Shown: positions 14,801 to 25,789 of the stretch, piece by piece
Position numbering within the stretch: position 1 is the stretch's first letter
Layout: the number at the start of each line of letters is the position of its first letter
Assembly (NCBI RefSeq): GCF_026745355.1
Contig: NC_079205.1
Span: 7,107,056-7,171,055, forward strand
Reading direction: 5' to 3'
DNA from: Beta vulgaris subsp. vulgaris
Lineage: Eukaryota > Streptophyta > Magnoliopsida > Caryophyllales > Amaranthaceae
DNA: 64,000 nucleotides
Translations under genes and position numbers: made by a program
Notes under the pieces: model-generated
Told to the model about the DNA's origin: nothing
Databases searched by the model: none
What the model saw: only the letters and a program-made list of their open reading frames with translations

Positions 14801-17800
14801 ATCAAGAGTTAAAATTCTTCATGGTATCAGAGCACACTAGGTGTTGATCCAAAAATCACAAAATTCTTTCTTTCTCCTTATTTTCTTCCTTTGTTAAATC
14901 CTTCTTGTCTTCTGGTCTATATCCTTGATCTTCTTTCTTTAAAACTGGAAATAGAAGAAAGTATTCTAGACGTTAGCCTTGAGCTAAGAAACCTCTTCAA
15001 CATCAGTGAAAAACAACAAACATTCCATATTCTGACCCATACTACCTTGGAAACTCAGATAACTCTGTCACCCCTCTTTCAAACATCATCTTCAATGGAA
15101 ACAATTACCTTCCCTGGAGCAGAAGTGTTAGAATGGCATTAGGAGCTAAAAACAAACTAGGTTTTATTGATGGCAGCATCACAAAACCTCCTGTTAACTC
15201 TGAAGATTACAGTAAATGGACCAGAAATGACTATATGCTCAGGTGTTGGCTGTTTGCTTCTGTAAAACCTGAGATTGCTGATGTCTTAATACTAAGTGAA
15301 TCTGCAAAAGGATTCTGGGATGACTTGGTTGAGAGATATGGTCAATCAGGTGCTCCACAATTATACTCTATAAAGAAAGAAGTTACAGGGTCGATGCAAA
15401 ATGAGATGAGTGTGGCTGAGTACTATGGAAAGTTGAAGAGATCTTGGGATGAGCTGAATTGTTTAGATGGATTTCCAGAGTGTAGTTGTGGTGCCCTGCA
15501 AAAATGTGATTGCAAATATCTCAAAAGGATTCTTGAAAGGGAATCACAAAGTAGGTTGATTGATTTTCTAATGGGCTTAAATAACAGTAAGTATGACAAT
15601 TTGAGAGGTAGTATTCTTGCTATGGACCCTATTCCTACTATAAACAAGGCGTTTCAACTTGTCCAGCAAGCAGAGAAGCAGAGGGAAGTGACAGAGAACA
15701 TTGAATCTGGCTTTGATGCAAGTGCCCTTTTTGCCAACAAAGGAATATTTACTGGAAACCAGCAGGGTAAAGGGAACTTCCAGAACATAAAAGGAATTTT
15801 CCCTAGAAAAGAAACTAAGGAGGAGAAGATGAGAAAGTATTTTTGTGACCATTGCAAGATGAAAGGTCACACTAGAGATGGATGTTTTAAGCTAAATGGA
15901 TATCCATATTGTGATCACTATAACATGAAGGGTCACACTGAAGAGGGATGCTTCAAGATACATGGCTATCCAGATCGTTCTAAGGGCATGGTTCAAAAAG
16001 GGAAGAGAGGCATGACTTATGCTGCAAATGTTGAAAGTAGTGAGCACAACAAGGATTAGGAGTAACCTTTGGACTTTGGGAATCAGAGAGATAATAGCAT
16101 GGTGAACAACCTTGTTGAGCAAGTTCTGAAGGCTTTATTATCTATCAAGCAAGGTGAGAGTTGCAGCAGTTTTGTGAACAACTCTCATCTAAGCAACTTT
16201 GCAGGTATTGTTTCTTTAAACAGTGCTCAATATTACTATAAATTGCTTGGTAGAGACACCTGGATTATTGATTCAGTCTCAAGACAACCATGGTCAATAG
16301 TGATAAATTCTTCTTTGAAAGGAAGAAAATGGATAAAAGTGTTCATGTTGGGATGCCAGATGGAACACTTAGACAGGTGAAAGAAACTGGATCCATTTAC
16401 TGGTCCTAAACTCATACTCAGGAATGTATTATACATACCTGAGTTCAAACACAACCTGCTTTCTGTAGCTAGGTTGATACATCAGAACAAATTGAGGGTA
16501 ATGTTCTCTGATGAAAGCTGTGTGTTTTAGGACCCTTCTAATGATGAAGTGGTAGGAAAAGGAAGAATATATGGAGGGATATATCAACTGAAGTTGTCTG
16601 AAGAAAAAAGCACAAAGGATGAAGGTGTTAGTTGTTCCAAGGAATGTAATAATGTAGTTTTAAGTAAGAAAAGAAAAGAAAACATTGTGTTGCTTCATCA
16701 GAGACTAGGACATACATCTTTGTCCAAATTAAAACATATATCTCAATGTGATTGCAGTGGTTTAAATGAATTGTTTTGTGATACATGTTGTTTGGCAAAG
16801 CATAACAGGATTCCCTTTCCTATCAGTAAATCCATTGCTGCTAACAATTTTGACTTGGTCCACATTGATTTGTGGGGACCTTATAGGGTCAAAGCTATTA
16901 CAGGAGGGAGATACTTCCTCACTATCCTTGATGATCACTCTAGGGTCACTTGGACTTTTTTAATCAATAACAAGGAACAAGTGAAGGTTGTTCAGAGCAA
17001 TTTCATTGCCTATGTAGAAAATCATTTCAAGGTAAATATCAAAACCATCAGAACTGACAATGGAACATAAAATGTTCAAGGAGAGTGTGGCAAAACGCTT
17101 GTTGAGAAGGGCATTTTCCACCAAAGAAGTGCTCCTAAGACTCCCCAGCAGAATGGGAGAGTTGAAAGGAAGCATAGGCATTTGGCTAAGACTGCTAGGG
17201 CCATGAAAATTCATGCTGGGCTCCCAAACAATTTTTGGGGAGAGTGTATTCTTGCTGCTACATATGTCCTAAATTTACTTCCTAGTTTTGTTATTAACTG
17301 GGAAACTCCTTTTGAAAGGCTGATGAAAAAATCTCCTGACTACACACTTCTAAGAACTGTGGGTTGTTTGTGTTATGCCACCAACTCTCACACAGGAGGG
17401 GATAAATTTGCTCCCAAAGGGAGAAGATGCATCATGCTAGGCTACCCAAGTGGGCAGAAAGCATATAGGGTGTATGACTTAGAAGCACACAAGGTTCTAA
17501 TATGTAGAGATGTGGTGTTTAAGGAAGATACCTTTCCTTTTAAAAATCCTTCTCAACAAACACCAGCAAATTCTCTTGCCTTCTCTCCTTCTTCTTTTCA
17601 GGATGCAGATACAAACAATTTTTCAGTTGATGAAGAAAGTAGAGCCTCTAATGATCCTCCTGCTAATGATGAAACGCCATCAACTACTCCTGCACCAGAC
17701 CAATCATTTGCATCTACTGATGTCCTGAATCCTACTCAGGAGGTGCAACCTATATTCAGTGAAAATGAAAATCTTCTGAGAAGATCAGAAAGAGAGAAGA

Positions 17801-20800
17801 AGATCCCAGCCAAGTTTGATGATTATGTGACTACTTTCAGGCAAGTAAGTAAAAACAATGAAGCTGATCAAAGGGTAGAACACTCAGGAGCAAACTTTGT
17901 CATGGCTACTTTACACAACAAGGATTACTATTCCCCTGAATATGTAGTCTCACTCAACAATGTTCTGAAAATAAGAGAGCCTACTTCCTTCAAAGAAGCT
18001 TCACAAGATGCAAAATGGAGGAAGGCTATGCAAGAAGAGCTGGTAGCTTTGGAGAAAAATAGAACCTAGGAATTAACTACCCTTCCAGAAGGCATGAAAG
18101 CCTGGATAGCAAGTGGGTTTACAAGGTGAAGTTCAAACCCAATGGTGAAGTAGAGAGATACAAAGCCAGATTAGTGGCCAGAGGTGATAAACAGGTGAAG
18201 GGTAAGGACTACAAGGCTACCTTCTCACCTCACTAGTAGAATAAATGCTATTTGCTACGGTCAATAAATGGCCTATTGCGGCGGTTTTGACCGCGCAACA
18301 ATTAAGGGGGCAGCAATAGGTAAATAATACATTGCTGCGGTTTTTAACCGCAGCAATATTTCAACATATTGCTGCGGTTTCTAATGGAAACCGCAACAAT
18401 ATTATTATTTTATATCAGAAAAAATCCAGTATATTGCTTCGGTTTTTAGTCAAAACTGCAGCAATATGTCATGGTACAGGCCAAATTTTTTTTTTTTTTT
18501 TTGCATTTGACAATTAAATTTGATATATTAAAACCAAACAACTAACCCATTCACTATCCATTAAACTCGCAAACAAACTAAAGATAAAATAACATGAATC
18601 TCATTAATATATAAAGATGAAAAATCTAATTACATCAATATTACAAAAGAATCAAATGTAAAATGAAAAAGAGACTTTAAAAAAACAATTATAACTGGAT
18701 AACTAATAAAAACAAATAATATACATAAAAATTAAAAACTGAAAATAGAAATCTTAAAACTAACAAAAAAATGTCAGACACGAAAAAAACGAAAGATAAA
18801 AACGAAAAAATAATAATTCTGAAACAAAAAAACGAATGCTGCCACAGAGTCCATCGTCGGAGGTCGTCGGGTGTGAGCCACGCAACTTTGAATATCCATC
18901 GCAAAAAGAAGGACGAGCGAGACGACGACGAGACGAAAGACGAATAGACGAGGATGAGACGAACAGACGACGACGAGCGAGCAACGTCGGCGAGAAGATG
19001 AAGGACGAGCGAGCGACGTCGGCGGGAAGATGAAGGACGATCGAGCGATGTCGGCGGGAAGATGAAGGGCGAGCGACGTCGGCGTGAAGATGAAGGGCGA
19101 GCGACGTCGGTGGTTGAGAGAGGCGTGAGACAACTGATGAGAGAGGAGAGAGAGGCTAAATGGAGAGAGGCGTAAGAATCTGTTGAGGGGTATGAGAGAT
19201 GGGCATTAAGCTAGCATCTTTATATATTTTGTACGGACCTATTGCTGCAGTTTTTTATTAAAAACCGCAGTAATATATTAAAATACTATTTGTTTATATT
19301 ATTTTAGTATATTGTTGCGATTATTGCCAGAAATCGCAGCAATATACTTCCTCCGTTTCAAAATAAGTGCAACATTTGCATAGTGTTTACTATTCACAGT
19401 TTAAACTTTAATTAGCTTTGGTGATTTACATTTTAGGAAAAACATAGTCATGTGGGATCTTGTTAGATTCGTCTGAATGTGAATTTTTTTAATATCAACT
19501 TTTTATAATTTTTACTTATTGATGATTGAAGATATTAACGGTTAAAATCATGCATTGGCAAACGTGAAAACAAGAAGTGTTGCACTTATTTGGAAACAGA
19601 GGAAGTATTTAGTTAAATAGTAAAAAGATTTTAAAAAGTTTTCGCTGAAATGATATTGCTGCGGTTTTCTGCCAAAACCGCAGCAATATGGTTTTTTTTT
19701 TTCTTTTTCTTTTACGTGATATATTGCTGCGTATGAGTAAAACCGCAGCAATATCACCGCAGCAAGTAGCATTTATTCTACTAGTGCCTGTTGCCAAATT
19801 TGCCACAGTGAGAACCATGATTGCTCTTGCTACTAAAAGGAATTGGAAACTACATCAGCTAGATATTAATAATGTCTTCCTTCATGGGCATTTGGAAGAA
19901 GAAGTATACTTAAAGATTCCAAATGGATACACTGGTCTTCACACTCAAGGGCAAGTTAATTTGTAGATTGAAGAAAAGCCTTTATGGCCTGAAACAGGCA
20001 TCCATGCAATGGAACATAGAGCTGAGGAGGTTTCTCAAGCATCTTGGTTATGATCAATGTGCGAGAGATAATTCCATTTTTTTTAAGAAGACTAGAAGTC
20101 AGATCAGCATAGCTCTGGTGTATGTTGATGACCTGTTACTTACTGGTGATGATGAAGCAGACATCACCTAACTCAAGCACAGCCTTGATAGCACCTTCAC
20201 CATCAAAGACTTGGGTGAGTTAAGGTATTTTCTTGGCATAGAAATAGCTAGAAATGCCCAAGGAACTGTCATTAATCAAAGGAAGTACACTCAGGATTTA
20301 CTTCATGATGCTGGTTTCCATGAATGTACTCCCACCAAATTTCCTTTTCCAAAGGGCATCAAATTAAGCACTGATCAGGGAGAGCCTCTTGAAGACCCTG
20401 AATCTTATAGAAGTCTCATTGGTAGACTCCTTTATCTCAACTTGTCCAGACCAGATATCACCTTTTCTGTTCAACAACTAAGTCAATTCATGAGCCTTCC
20501 TAGAAAACCTCACCTCCAAGCAGCTCTTCATGTTCTGAGATACTTGAAAGGCACAGTTAACTATGGCTTGTATTACCCCAAGGAGGGTGGGGAAAACTTC
20601 ATGGCCTACTCAGATGCTGACTGGGGATCCTGTCCATTCAGTGGCAGATCGTTGACTGGCTACTGCATCTTTATAGGAGGTTGTTTAGTCTCCTGGAAAA
20701 CCAATAAGCAAAAGGTCATCTCTAAGTCATCATGTGAAGCTGAACTAAGAAGCATGTCAATGACTACAGCTGAACTTGCTTGGCTCACTGGCCTATTTGA

Positions 20801-23314
20801 AGATCTGCATCAACAACTCTCTCTCCCAGTTACTCTTTTATGTGATAATCTTTCAGCTGGACACATTGCTCACAATGATGTGTTCCATGAATGCACTAAA
20901 CATCTTAAACTTGATTGCTATTACATTCGAGAAAACATTGAAGCAGGGCTTCTCAAAACTGCTCATGTGAAATCCTCACTCCAATTGGCAGATATTCTTA
21001 CTAAGTCTCTCTCAGCTGTCCAACATCTTTTTTTATCTTCCAAGTTAGGACTTGTATGCTTAGACCAAGTCCAACTTGCGGAGGGGATATAGAACCATGG
21101 GATGTTATTGCTCTAGGAATATTTTCTTCTGGTGTTATAGCAGACTATTGCAGGCAGTAGTATAGTGGCTGGCAGTATTGTTAACTAACCAGTAGCTTTT
21201 TTGCTCGTTATTTTGTCCTATGTGATCATGTATTTTGTCCTTGTTATTTTGGTGTGCTGTCACCATCTGATTGTTTTCTACCTAGTATATATATTACAAA
21301 GAGATCATACTAGGTTTTTTGAGAGCCTAGAATTCAGTGCCTCCTTTCTTGTGTGAATCAAGAGTTAAAATTCTTCAAAAACTAAGACCCTCCCACGAAC
21401 ATTTTAATCCAGATCCGACTTGAATCTATAGATATGAAAATCGTAGACCCAAACCTATAAAATAAGGGGGATCCAACAGGTCTGGATCAGAGCTTGGACG
21501 CACGGTTATTGCTACTAGATATAGATACACATAGTGTATAGTATAAGTGCAAGTTAAAATGAATTGCTAAATATAGCTTAAAAGTAACCAGTGAAACTCT
21601 AATCAAGTTTACGAAAGTCCAAAGGATCTTGACCCAAATTGAATCATTAGTCGGTGCCACACTCAGGGGGTCATAAAAAATCAAAATCGAAAAATCGTAC
21701 CGAAATATCGAAAAATCAGTCTAAATGGGTGGCTACCGTAACGATAAAAAAAGTTCAAACGGTACAGTTACTGAACCTATAAAATTTACGGTTAAATGAT
21801 ATGGTTACGGTTATGATTTTTGAGTGAACGTTTAACCAAATTACCGTAATATTATTTTTCTCTATTTAATTGTTGTGAAACATTTTCAAAAAATTACATT
21901 AATTCTAATATTTGTTTCTAAGCTACAACAATTAGGGAAACTATGTAATTTCTTTGAAACTCTAATACTAATATAAACACTATGATTAGGAAATGAAGTG
22001 AATTATTAGTATTAGTTATATTTTTCAATGGATTTCTTATCCACTTTAAATACATTTTATATTAGGGTATATATAATATTAAAATATATGCACAAAAAAT
22101 TTGAAAATATATAGTACATTAAGTAAAACATAATAGTATAAATTAAAAAACGGTTAATGGTTAATCGAAAAACCATACCGATAAAAAATTTAACCACTTA
22201 AGCGGTAACCGTCTAAACGATTACGGTTCGCAAAAAGAGCGAACTGGAACTTACGGCTACCGAACCGAAATGTTGTTTCGGGACGGTTAACCACCCATGA
22301 ACTTTTCTAGCCACAATATCTTTAATCAATTCTAGCTAGATTCATTTGAAAATGGATTTTTTTTTTCCGGTCAAAGCCACCTTTTAAAACATTAAATTTT
22401 TGAAAAACCACCTTATATACTTTTTTTTACGAAAACAAACCTTAAACAATTTTTTATATATGCCAAATTCCAATTATTGACCAAGATTCAGGCATTAACC
22501 ATGTCATGAATTTTGTTGGGTTTGAAAAGTCATATGCCTTGCACATGACATGGTGAATGTCGGAACCTTGAATCAGTGATCGGAATTTGCCAGAACTTTG
22601 GATCAATGATCCAAATTCGGCATAAGATTTGTTGAAGTGCATTCAATTAGAAAAAGATTGTAAACTGAACTGACCTGATTTCTCTGCCAAAATATGAAGC
22701 GGATTTAAACCATCTTGCCCGAGAACCCTAGTACAAGCATTGGACTTTAAGATCTGCAAAGCCACCTCGGGGAGCCCCTGCCTCACAGCAAGAAAGAGGG
22801 AAGTGTTCCCTTCCTTGTCTAGTATGTTACAAATCGATTTCTCATCTATTTGTAATATTAGGTTCGCACATTCCCAAAATTTATTTTTAAGGGCCAGATG
22901 GAAAGGAGTGTTGCCATCTTTATCCCTCATTAACCATGGAAATGGGCAAGCAGGATTAAGATCATCCATTAAATTTTCAAAAAGTATGCGTGTGAACTGG
23001 ATTGGACCTTGATTGCCTTGGAAGGCTGCAAAATGAAGAGGGTTCCAATGGAGGGAGTTTTCTAGTTGGGATAAGAGAAATCGTAAGTTTTCTTCTGGTA
23101 ATGTTTGTATTGCTTCATTGATGAATGCTTCCCTCTGAAAACGCACTGCAATATGGAAGATGTTATACCCATTCTCTGTTGAAAGGAGAAAGTAGTTGAT
23201 GGGTTTAGAGTTTAGAGCTTCCTTGAGGTAACTGACATTTCCCAACGTCGCAGCTTCCTTCAACTTTGCGTCCATGGTTGAATATCCTGGAGCAACCACC
23301 TTCTTGTGCTCCAT
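8244..23314 (-). CDS. Ankyrin-repeat/PGG-domain transmembrane protein (ACD6/ITN1-like), 4 exons
   Basis: Join on the - strand: 23314-22675, 14080-13502, 11813-11302, 8846-8244. Introns are GT-AG and exon phases fit (640 = 3n+1; 579 = 2+3n+1; 512 = 2+3n; 603 including stop), giving 777 aa without a break. Exons 1-3 carry roughly ten to twelve ankyrin-type repeats, many degenerate. Exon 4 carries the PGG domain ([11 protein letters not shown]) and about four membrane helices. Proteins of this build in plants (ACD6, ITN1 and relatives) act at the plasma membrane or ER in salicylic-acid immunity, cell death or salt response; the exact role here is unknown. Introns are about 8.6, 1.7 and 2.5 kb, and each holds an LTR element inserted antisense. 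The start ATG at 23314 opens the first ankyrin exon after AT-rich leader sequence. No signal peptide is seen, as is usual for the family. Confidence 0.85.
9068..10870 (+). mobile_element. Eroded, internally deleted Copia element in ankyrin intron 3
   Basis: The left LTR runs from about 9068 to 9480 and is followed by a PBS-like TGGTATCGTAGCAGG at ~9484. A gag start ([13 protein letters not shown]) lies near 9794. The right side keeps the end of RNase H ([19 protein letters not shown] at ~10460-10515), a G-rich polypurine tract and a second LTR from about 10582. Most of gag-pol is missing. The LTRs are clearly diverged and borders are approximate. The element is antisense to the host gene. Confidence 0.6.
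11302..11813 (-). CDS. Ankyrin/PGG gene, exon 3 (ankyrin repeats)
   Basis: The acceptor is TATTCAG. Repeat cores are [21 protein letters not shown] and [13 protein letters not shown]. The donor AATGG|GTACGT was chosen over read-through to the stop at 11281, because it joins in frame to the PGG exon. Confidence 0.85.
12261..12324. repeat. Perfect-looking hairpin in ankyrin intron 2
   Basis: Arms TGAATATCCCTGGGTCTTG (12261-12279) and its inverse (12306-12324) match at 18 of 19 positions, with a 26-base loop. It lies just outside the TRIM-like element and may be part of an older MITE. Confidence 0.6.
12397..13363 (+). mobile_element. TRIM-like non-autonomous LTR element with identical LTRs, ankyrin intron 2
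   Basis: The LTRs at 12397-12537 and 13223-13363 (141 bp each, TGTTAGG...TTTATCA) are identical by eye. The PBS TGGTATCAGAGC follows the left LTR directly. A purine tract GCGGGAGGG precedes the right LTR. The 5-bp target duplication AAAAC is at 12392-12396 and 13364-13368. The 685-bp interior has no gag or pol similarity. It is 967 bp in all and antisense to the ankyrin gene. Identical LTRs mean a recent insertion. Confidence 0.93.
13502..14080 (-). CDS. Ankyrin/PGG gene, exon 2 (ankyrin repeats)
   Basis: The acceptor TATGACAG precedes VETEEDEKW. Repeat cores include [38 protein letters not shown] and QQTVLHAIL. The donor is CCCAG|GTGAGA. Both borders keep phase 1 with their neighbours. Confidence 0.85.
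15133..16059 (+). pseudogene. Copia gag with tandem zinc knuckle
   Basis: The open frame runs back to about 15009 (the Copia N-terminal SDPYYLGNS block is in frame there without an ATG). It shows the gag block around [16 protein letters not shown] and [10 protein letters not shown], then [14 protein letters not shown] (CX2CX4HX4C). A second copy follows with Tyr for the second Cys: [14 protein letters not shown]. It ends at a stop at 16059, before the protease part. Confidence 0.8.
16060..18230 (+). pseudogene. Copia protease-integrase region (broken)
   Basis: The protease site is degenerate ([10 protein letters not shown] where D-[ST]-G is expected). The integrase HHCC finger ([11 protein letters not shown] ... 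CDTCCLAKH), HIDLWGPY and RTDNGT are visible. A TAA at about 17068 cuts the catalytic core; the reading continues in [10 protein letters not shown] with the third acidic residue. More stops and a frameshift lie at 18067-18130, just before the RT start. Confidence 0.8.
18960..19112. repeat. Short GC-rich tandem repeat inside CACTA family A copy 1
   Basis: About four to five units of ~27 bp share GAGCGACGTCGGCG and GAAGATGAAGG. This gives the interior a strongly different base use from the flanks. Confidence 0.7.
19347..19605. mobile_element. Stowaway-like MITE nested in CACTA family A copy 1
   Basis: The ends CTTCCTCCGTTTCAAAATAA and inverse are flanked by TA on both sides; 259 bp. Internal text GGGATCTTGTTAGATTCGTC is shared with the MITEs at 1557 and 1929. 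Confidence 0.8.
19787..21092 (+). pseudogene. Copia reverse transcriptase-RNase H region
   Basis: RT blocks seen are [28 protein letters not shown] and intact YVDDLLLTG. The RNase H part is nearly open from 20211: [10 protein letters not shown], then [16 protein letters not shown], and the terminal [17 protein letters not shown] one-base slip near 19960 and a stop at 20169 separate the pieces. Confidence 0.85.
21726..22297. repeat. Terminal-inverted-repeat element in ankyrin intron 1
   Basis: The ends TGGGTGGCTACCGT and ACGGTTAACCACCCA are imperfect inverses. Several GGTTA/TAACC words recur inside. It is about 570 bp without coding potential. No target duplication is evident, so the superfamily (hAT-like?) is open. 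Confidence 0.45.
22675..23314 (-). CDS. Ankyrin/PGG gene, exon 1 (ankyrin repeats)
   Basis: It starts at the ATG and covers residues 1-213. Ankyrin-like cores visible are [40 protein letters not shown] and [11 protein letters not shown]. It ends at donor TCAG|GTCAGT. The next exon is 8.6 kb away because of the Copia in intron 1. Confidence 0.85.
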
Positions 23315-23760
23315 AAAATTAGGTAGATTAGATGCGTTTTCCAGGCCAGATTAATCTTTTCAAAGTCAACGTTCTTCTTTGTCGTGTTCTTCTAATGATG
23401 TTCTTTCTTCCATCATTCCAAAGGATGATGTATATTGATTTAATGTTAGGACTCATGCCTAATTTGTTTCTCTCTTAAAAAAAATATATAAAACTTATCA
23501 TCATACCAGTTCACTTTAATCTAAGATGGATCAATGTTTAATTCAAAGTAGATGTAGATAACATATTCAATTCAAGGAGTGATTGAGTGATCCTAAGAGT
23601 TGTCAACCCTCTTATTATAGAATTTTCATTAGTTAAGAATACATTAAAATATTATTTTTTATGTCACTTCTCTTCTCAATTATTACATACATATTAGTAT
23701 TTTATTCTAATGTATTTATAAGGGTTGGCAACCCTAAGAATTACTCAAAGGTCCTGTTTG
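23315..23760 (-). promoter_or_regulatory. Upstream region of the ankyrin/PGG gene
   Basis: AT-rich; a TATA-like TATATATTTT on the - strand at about 23483-23490 lies ~170 bases before the ATG. Nothing else stands out. Confidence 0.3.
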
Positions 23761-25789
23761 GCAAATAGAGTTTAGAGTTAGAGTCCATAGTCTACACTAT
23801 GGAGAGGGTATGTACCGAGGGTTTCGAGGCCCAACCACCGCATTCTTGTGAGTGAGGTGGCCGAAACATCCTCCTCCCAGTCTTTTGATATAGCCTAGAT
23901 GCAGGCCACTCAAAAGGCTAATCACCGTGCGGTCACTATTACCCTTGACGGTATCCGCACCGACCTTGACCATATGTCAGGGGTGGCTTGGCGAACGCAT
24001 CTCGCCAATGTCCGCTCCTGAAATGAGCCGCCCTTCCCTAACCACCATTACTACCCTCCTACCTTCTACCCTCGTGAAGGACCATTTGAGGAGCCTTCTT
24101 TCTGCCCCTATCCCCACTACCCGTCTTACTTCCCAGACGGGTATTCAGGTGCATTTTCCCTCCTAACCCCCTTCCTGATGGGGGCGATGGTGGGAACTAC
24201 TAGGTGCTATTCATGAACCCCCTCCCTCTCCCTCCTTTTGCAACTCCAAGCGCGGAATTTCGCTTAAGCTTGGGGGCCTTGCATGTATGTCTATGTTTTC
24301 GGGAGTTTCGCTTGAGCTTGAGGTGGTATTCATGAGCCCTCACCCATGTTTCTTTTAAATCACCCTTGCATAGCTTGGTTTTTGTAGTTTGTTTCTAGTT
24401 TGTTTTTTTAGGTTTACAATGCATAAAAAAAATATTAAAAAAAATACATTTAGCATAACTTGGTTGCATGAATGATTTGTGGCTAAGAGTGTTCATAACT
24501 TCATTGGAAGACCTTCGCTACATTTAACTTTATGGTTTTGGAAGCCTTGTTATGACCTTAAGTGATCCTTGAGAACGATAACTTTTGGTAGAGTCTTTTT
24601 ACAATTAGGCGAGTTGGTTGATTGGATTGCATTGTCCCTTGTGCGACGAACCACGAAGGAGGGCTAAGAACCTCGTAAGACTCATTTACAACCCTCACCA
24701 TTGATCGCCTAACTTGTGACTTGCATTTTAGGTCCTCAAGATTGCATAAGACCGAGCCTATAGAAAATGATTTAGGGCATTTTTTTTTTGCTAGAAATAA
24801 TGGGAGCTCAAAAGCCAAAAAGCTTTTATACCGGCATAAATATCTGCTTGTCAACTGATTTGAGCCTTTCTATCCTACTTTTTCTTAACCTTCAGAATAA
24901 GTCATGGCCAGACTTTCCCCAAAGTGGAGTACATGTCTAGTTTGTGTTGAGTTGAGTTATTTTGATACTAAATCTTTGGTTGAAAGCAAGTTAATGTACG
25001 TGTATGATTGCAAAATTGTAAGCATATTGCCGAAAAAAAGGCAAAAGAAATGAAATAAAGAAAGCTCTTATTGTTTCATTTGGATTTTTATTGAAAAGAA
25101 AAGAAAGAGAGTGCAAATTGATGAGAAAAATGCAAAATATATTCAAAAAGTGAAATCAATGTTCAAAAAGTGAAAATCTAAACAAGAATCAAAGTTATGT
25201 GTGAGTTTTCAATTTGAGATGGTGTGAGGTTTAGCTTGGGGAGTTTTTATCCCTAGTTTGTACTCCGCTTTACCCTTTTTGCACCACATTCCTAAATTGT
25301 CATCCACACCTCTAACCTAGCCTCGTTACAACCTTCATAAAGTCCCTTTTGACTTCTAGATTGGACTTGGTCAATTTAGTAGTGGCGGGTGAGATTTTGT
25401 GCAAGTCATGATGAGGGTCATCAAAATGTGGTAGAGCTGAGCTATTATGGTTGAGCATCCCTAGAGAGGAGTCAAACTCGGCACTTGGAGGTGGAGAGGA
25501 GTGAGAAATCAATGTTCAAAAGCCTATTTGAGATTTGGTTGATCGGTGAATTGGATCTATCGAGTCACTCTTGTGCTTCCTAGTCATCTTCCCTTTTGTG
25601 TTTGGTTGGTCTCCTAAATCTTTTTATGAACTCATTTAGCTTGCATTTCATGTTTGTAGCTTCGCATATAGAGCATTTAGGCTACTTTGTTGCATGTTTT
25701 TTCTTTTTCTTATTTTTCTCCCCTTCTCTTTCTTCTTTCTCATTCTTGGTTTACTTGAGGACAAGTAAAATGCTAAGCTTGGGGGAGTT
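23761..25789 (+). mobile_element. 3' internal region of a Ty3/gypsy-like element (Athila/Tat type)
   Basis: There are no long ORFs. The remnant 23990-24170 reads Pro/Tyr-rich in one frame (YPREGPFEEPSF). The segment repeats GCTTGGGGG words and ends in the polypurine tract AAGCTTGGGGGAGTT, followed at once by TGATAAGTGCATTTCGAGC. That arrangement is typical of Athila/Tat 3' ends. The 5' limit is uncertain. Confidence 0.5.

Larger units (their letters stand above)
18231..19786 (-). mobile_element. Non-autonomous CACTA element, family A copy 1, inside Copia RT
   Basis: The termini are CACTAGTAGAATAAATGCTA and its inverse. The target duplication CCT is exact (18228-18230, 19787-19789). Subterminal repeats of ATTGCTGCGGTTTT and its inverse flank an interior of 1.56 kb that has no transposase. 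The CT-rich leader reads on the - strand (about 19200 to 18840), followed by a T-rich stretch. A Stowaway MITE sits at 19347-19605. Codons on both sides of the insertion join into a normal Copia RT reading (FSP before, VAKFATVRT after). Confidence 0.95.
14532..21377 (+). mobile_element. Ty1/Copia retrotransposon in ankyrin intron 1, split by a CACTA element
   Basis: The 290-bp LTRs (14532-14821, 21088-21377) differ at about 5 positions (~1.7%). The PBS TGGTATCAGAGC is at 14822 and the purine tract GCGGAGGGGA precedes the right LTR. The target duplication AAAAC is at 14527-14531 and 21378-21382. The order gag, protease, integrase, RT, RNase H is that of Copia. Several stops and frameshifts make it defective. 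It lies antisense to the ankyrin gene. Confidence 0.95.

Noticed and set aside
18774..19133. 119-aa Arg/Ser-rich frame on -
   Set aside because: Produced by the GC-rich tandem repeat in a CACTA element and not conserved in the other family A copies.
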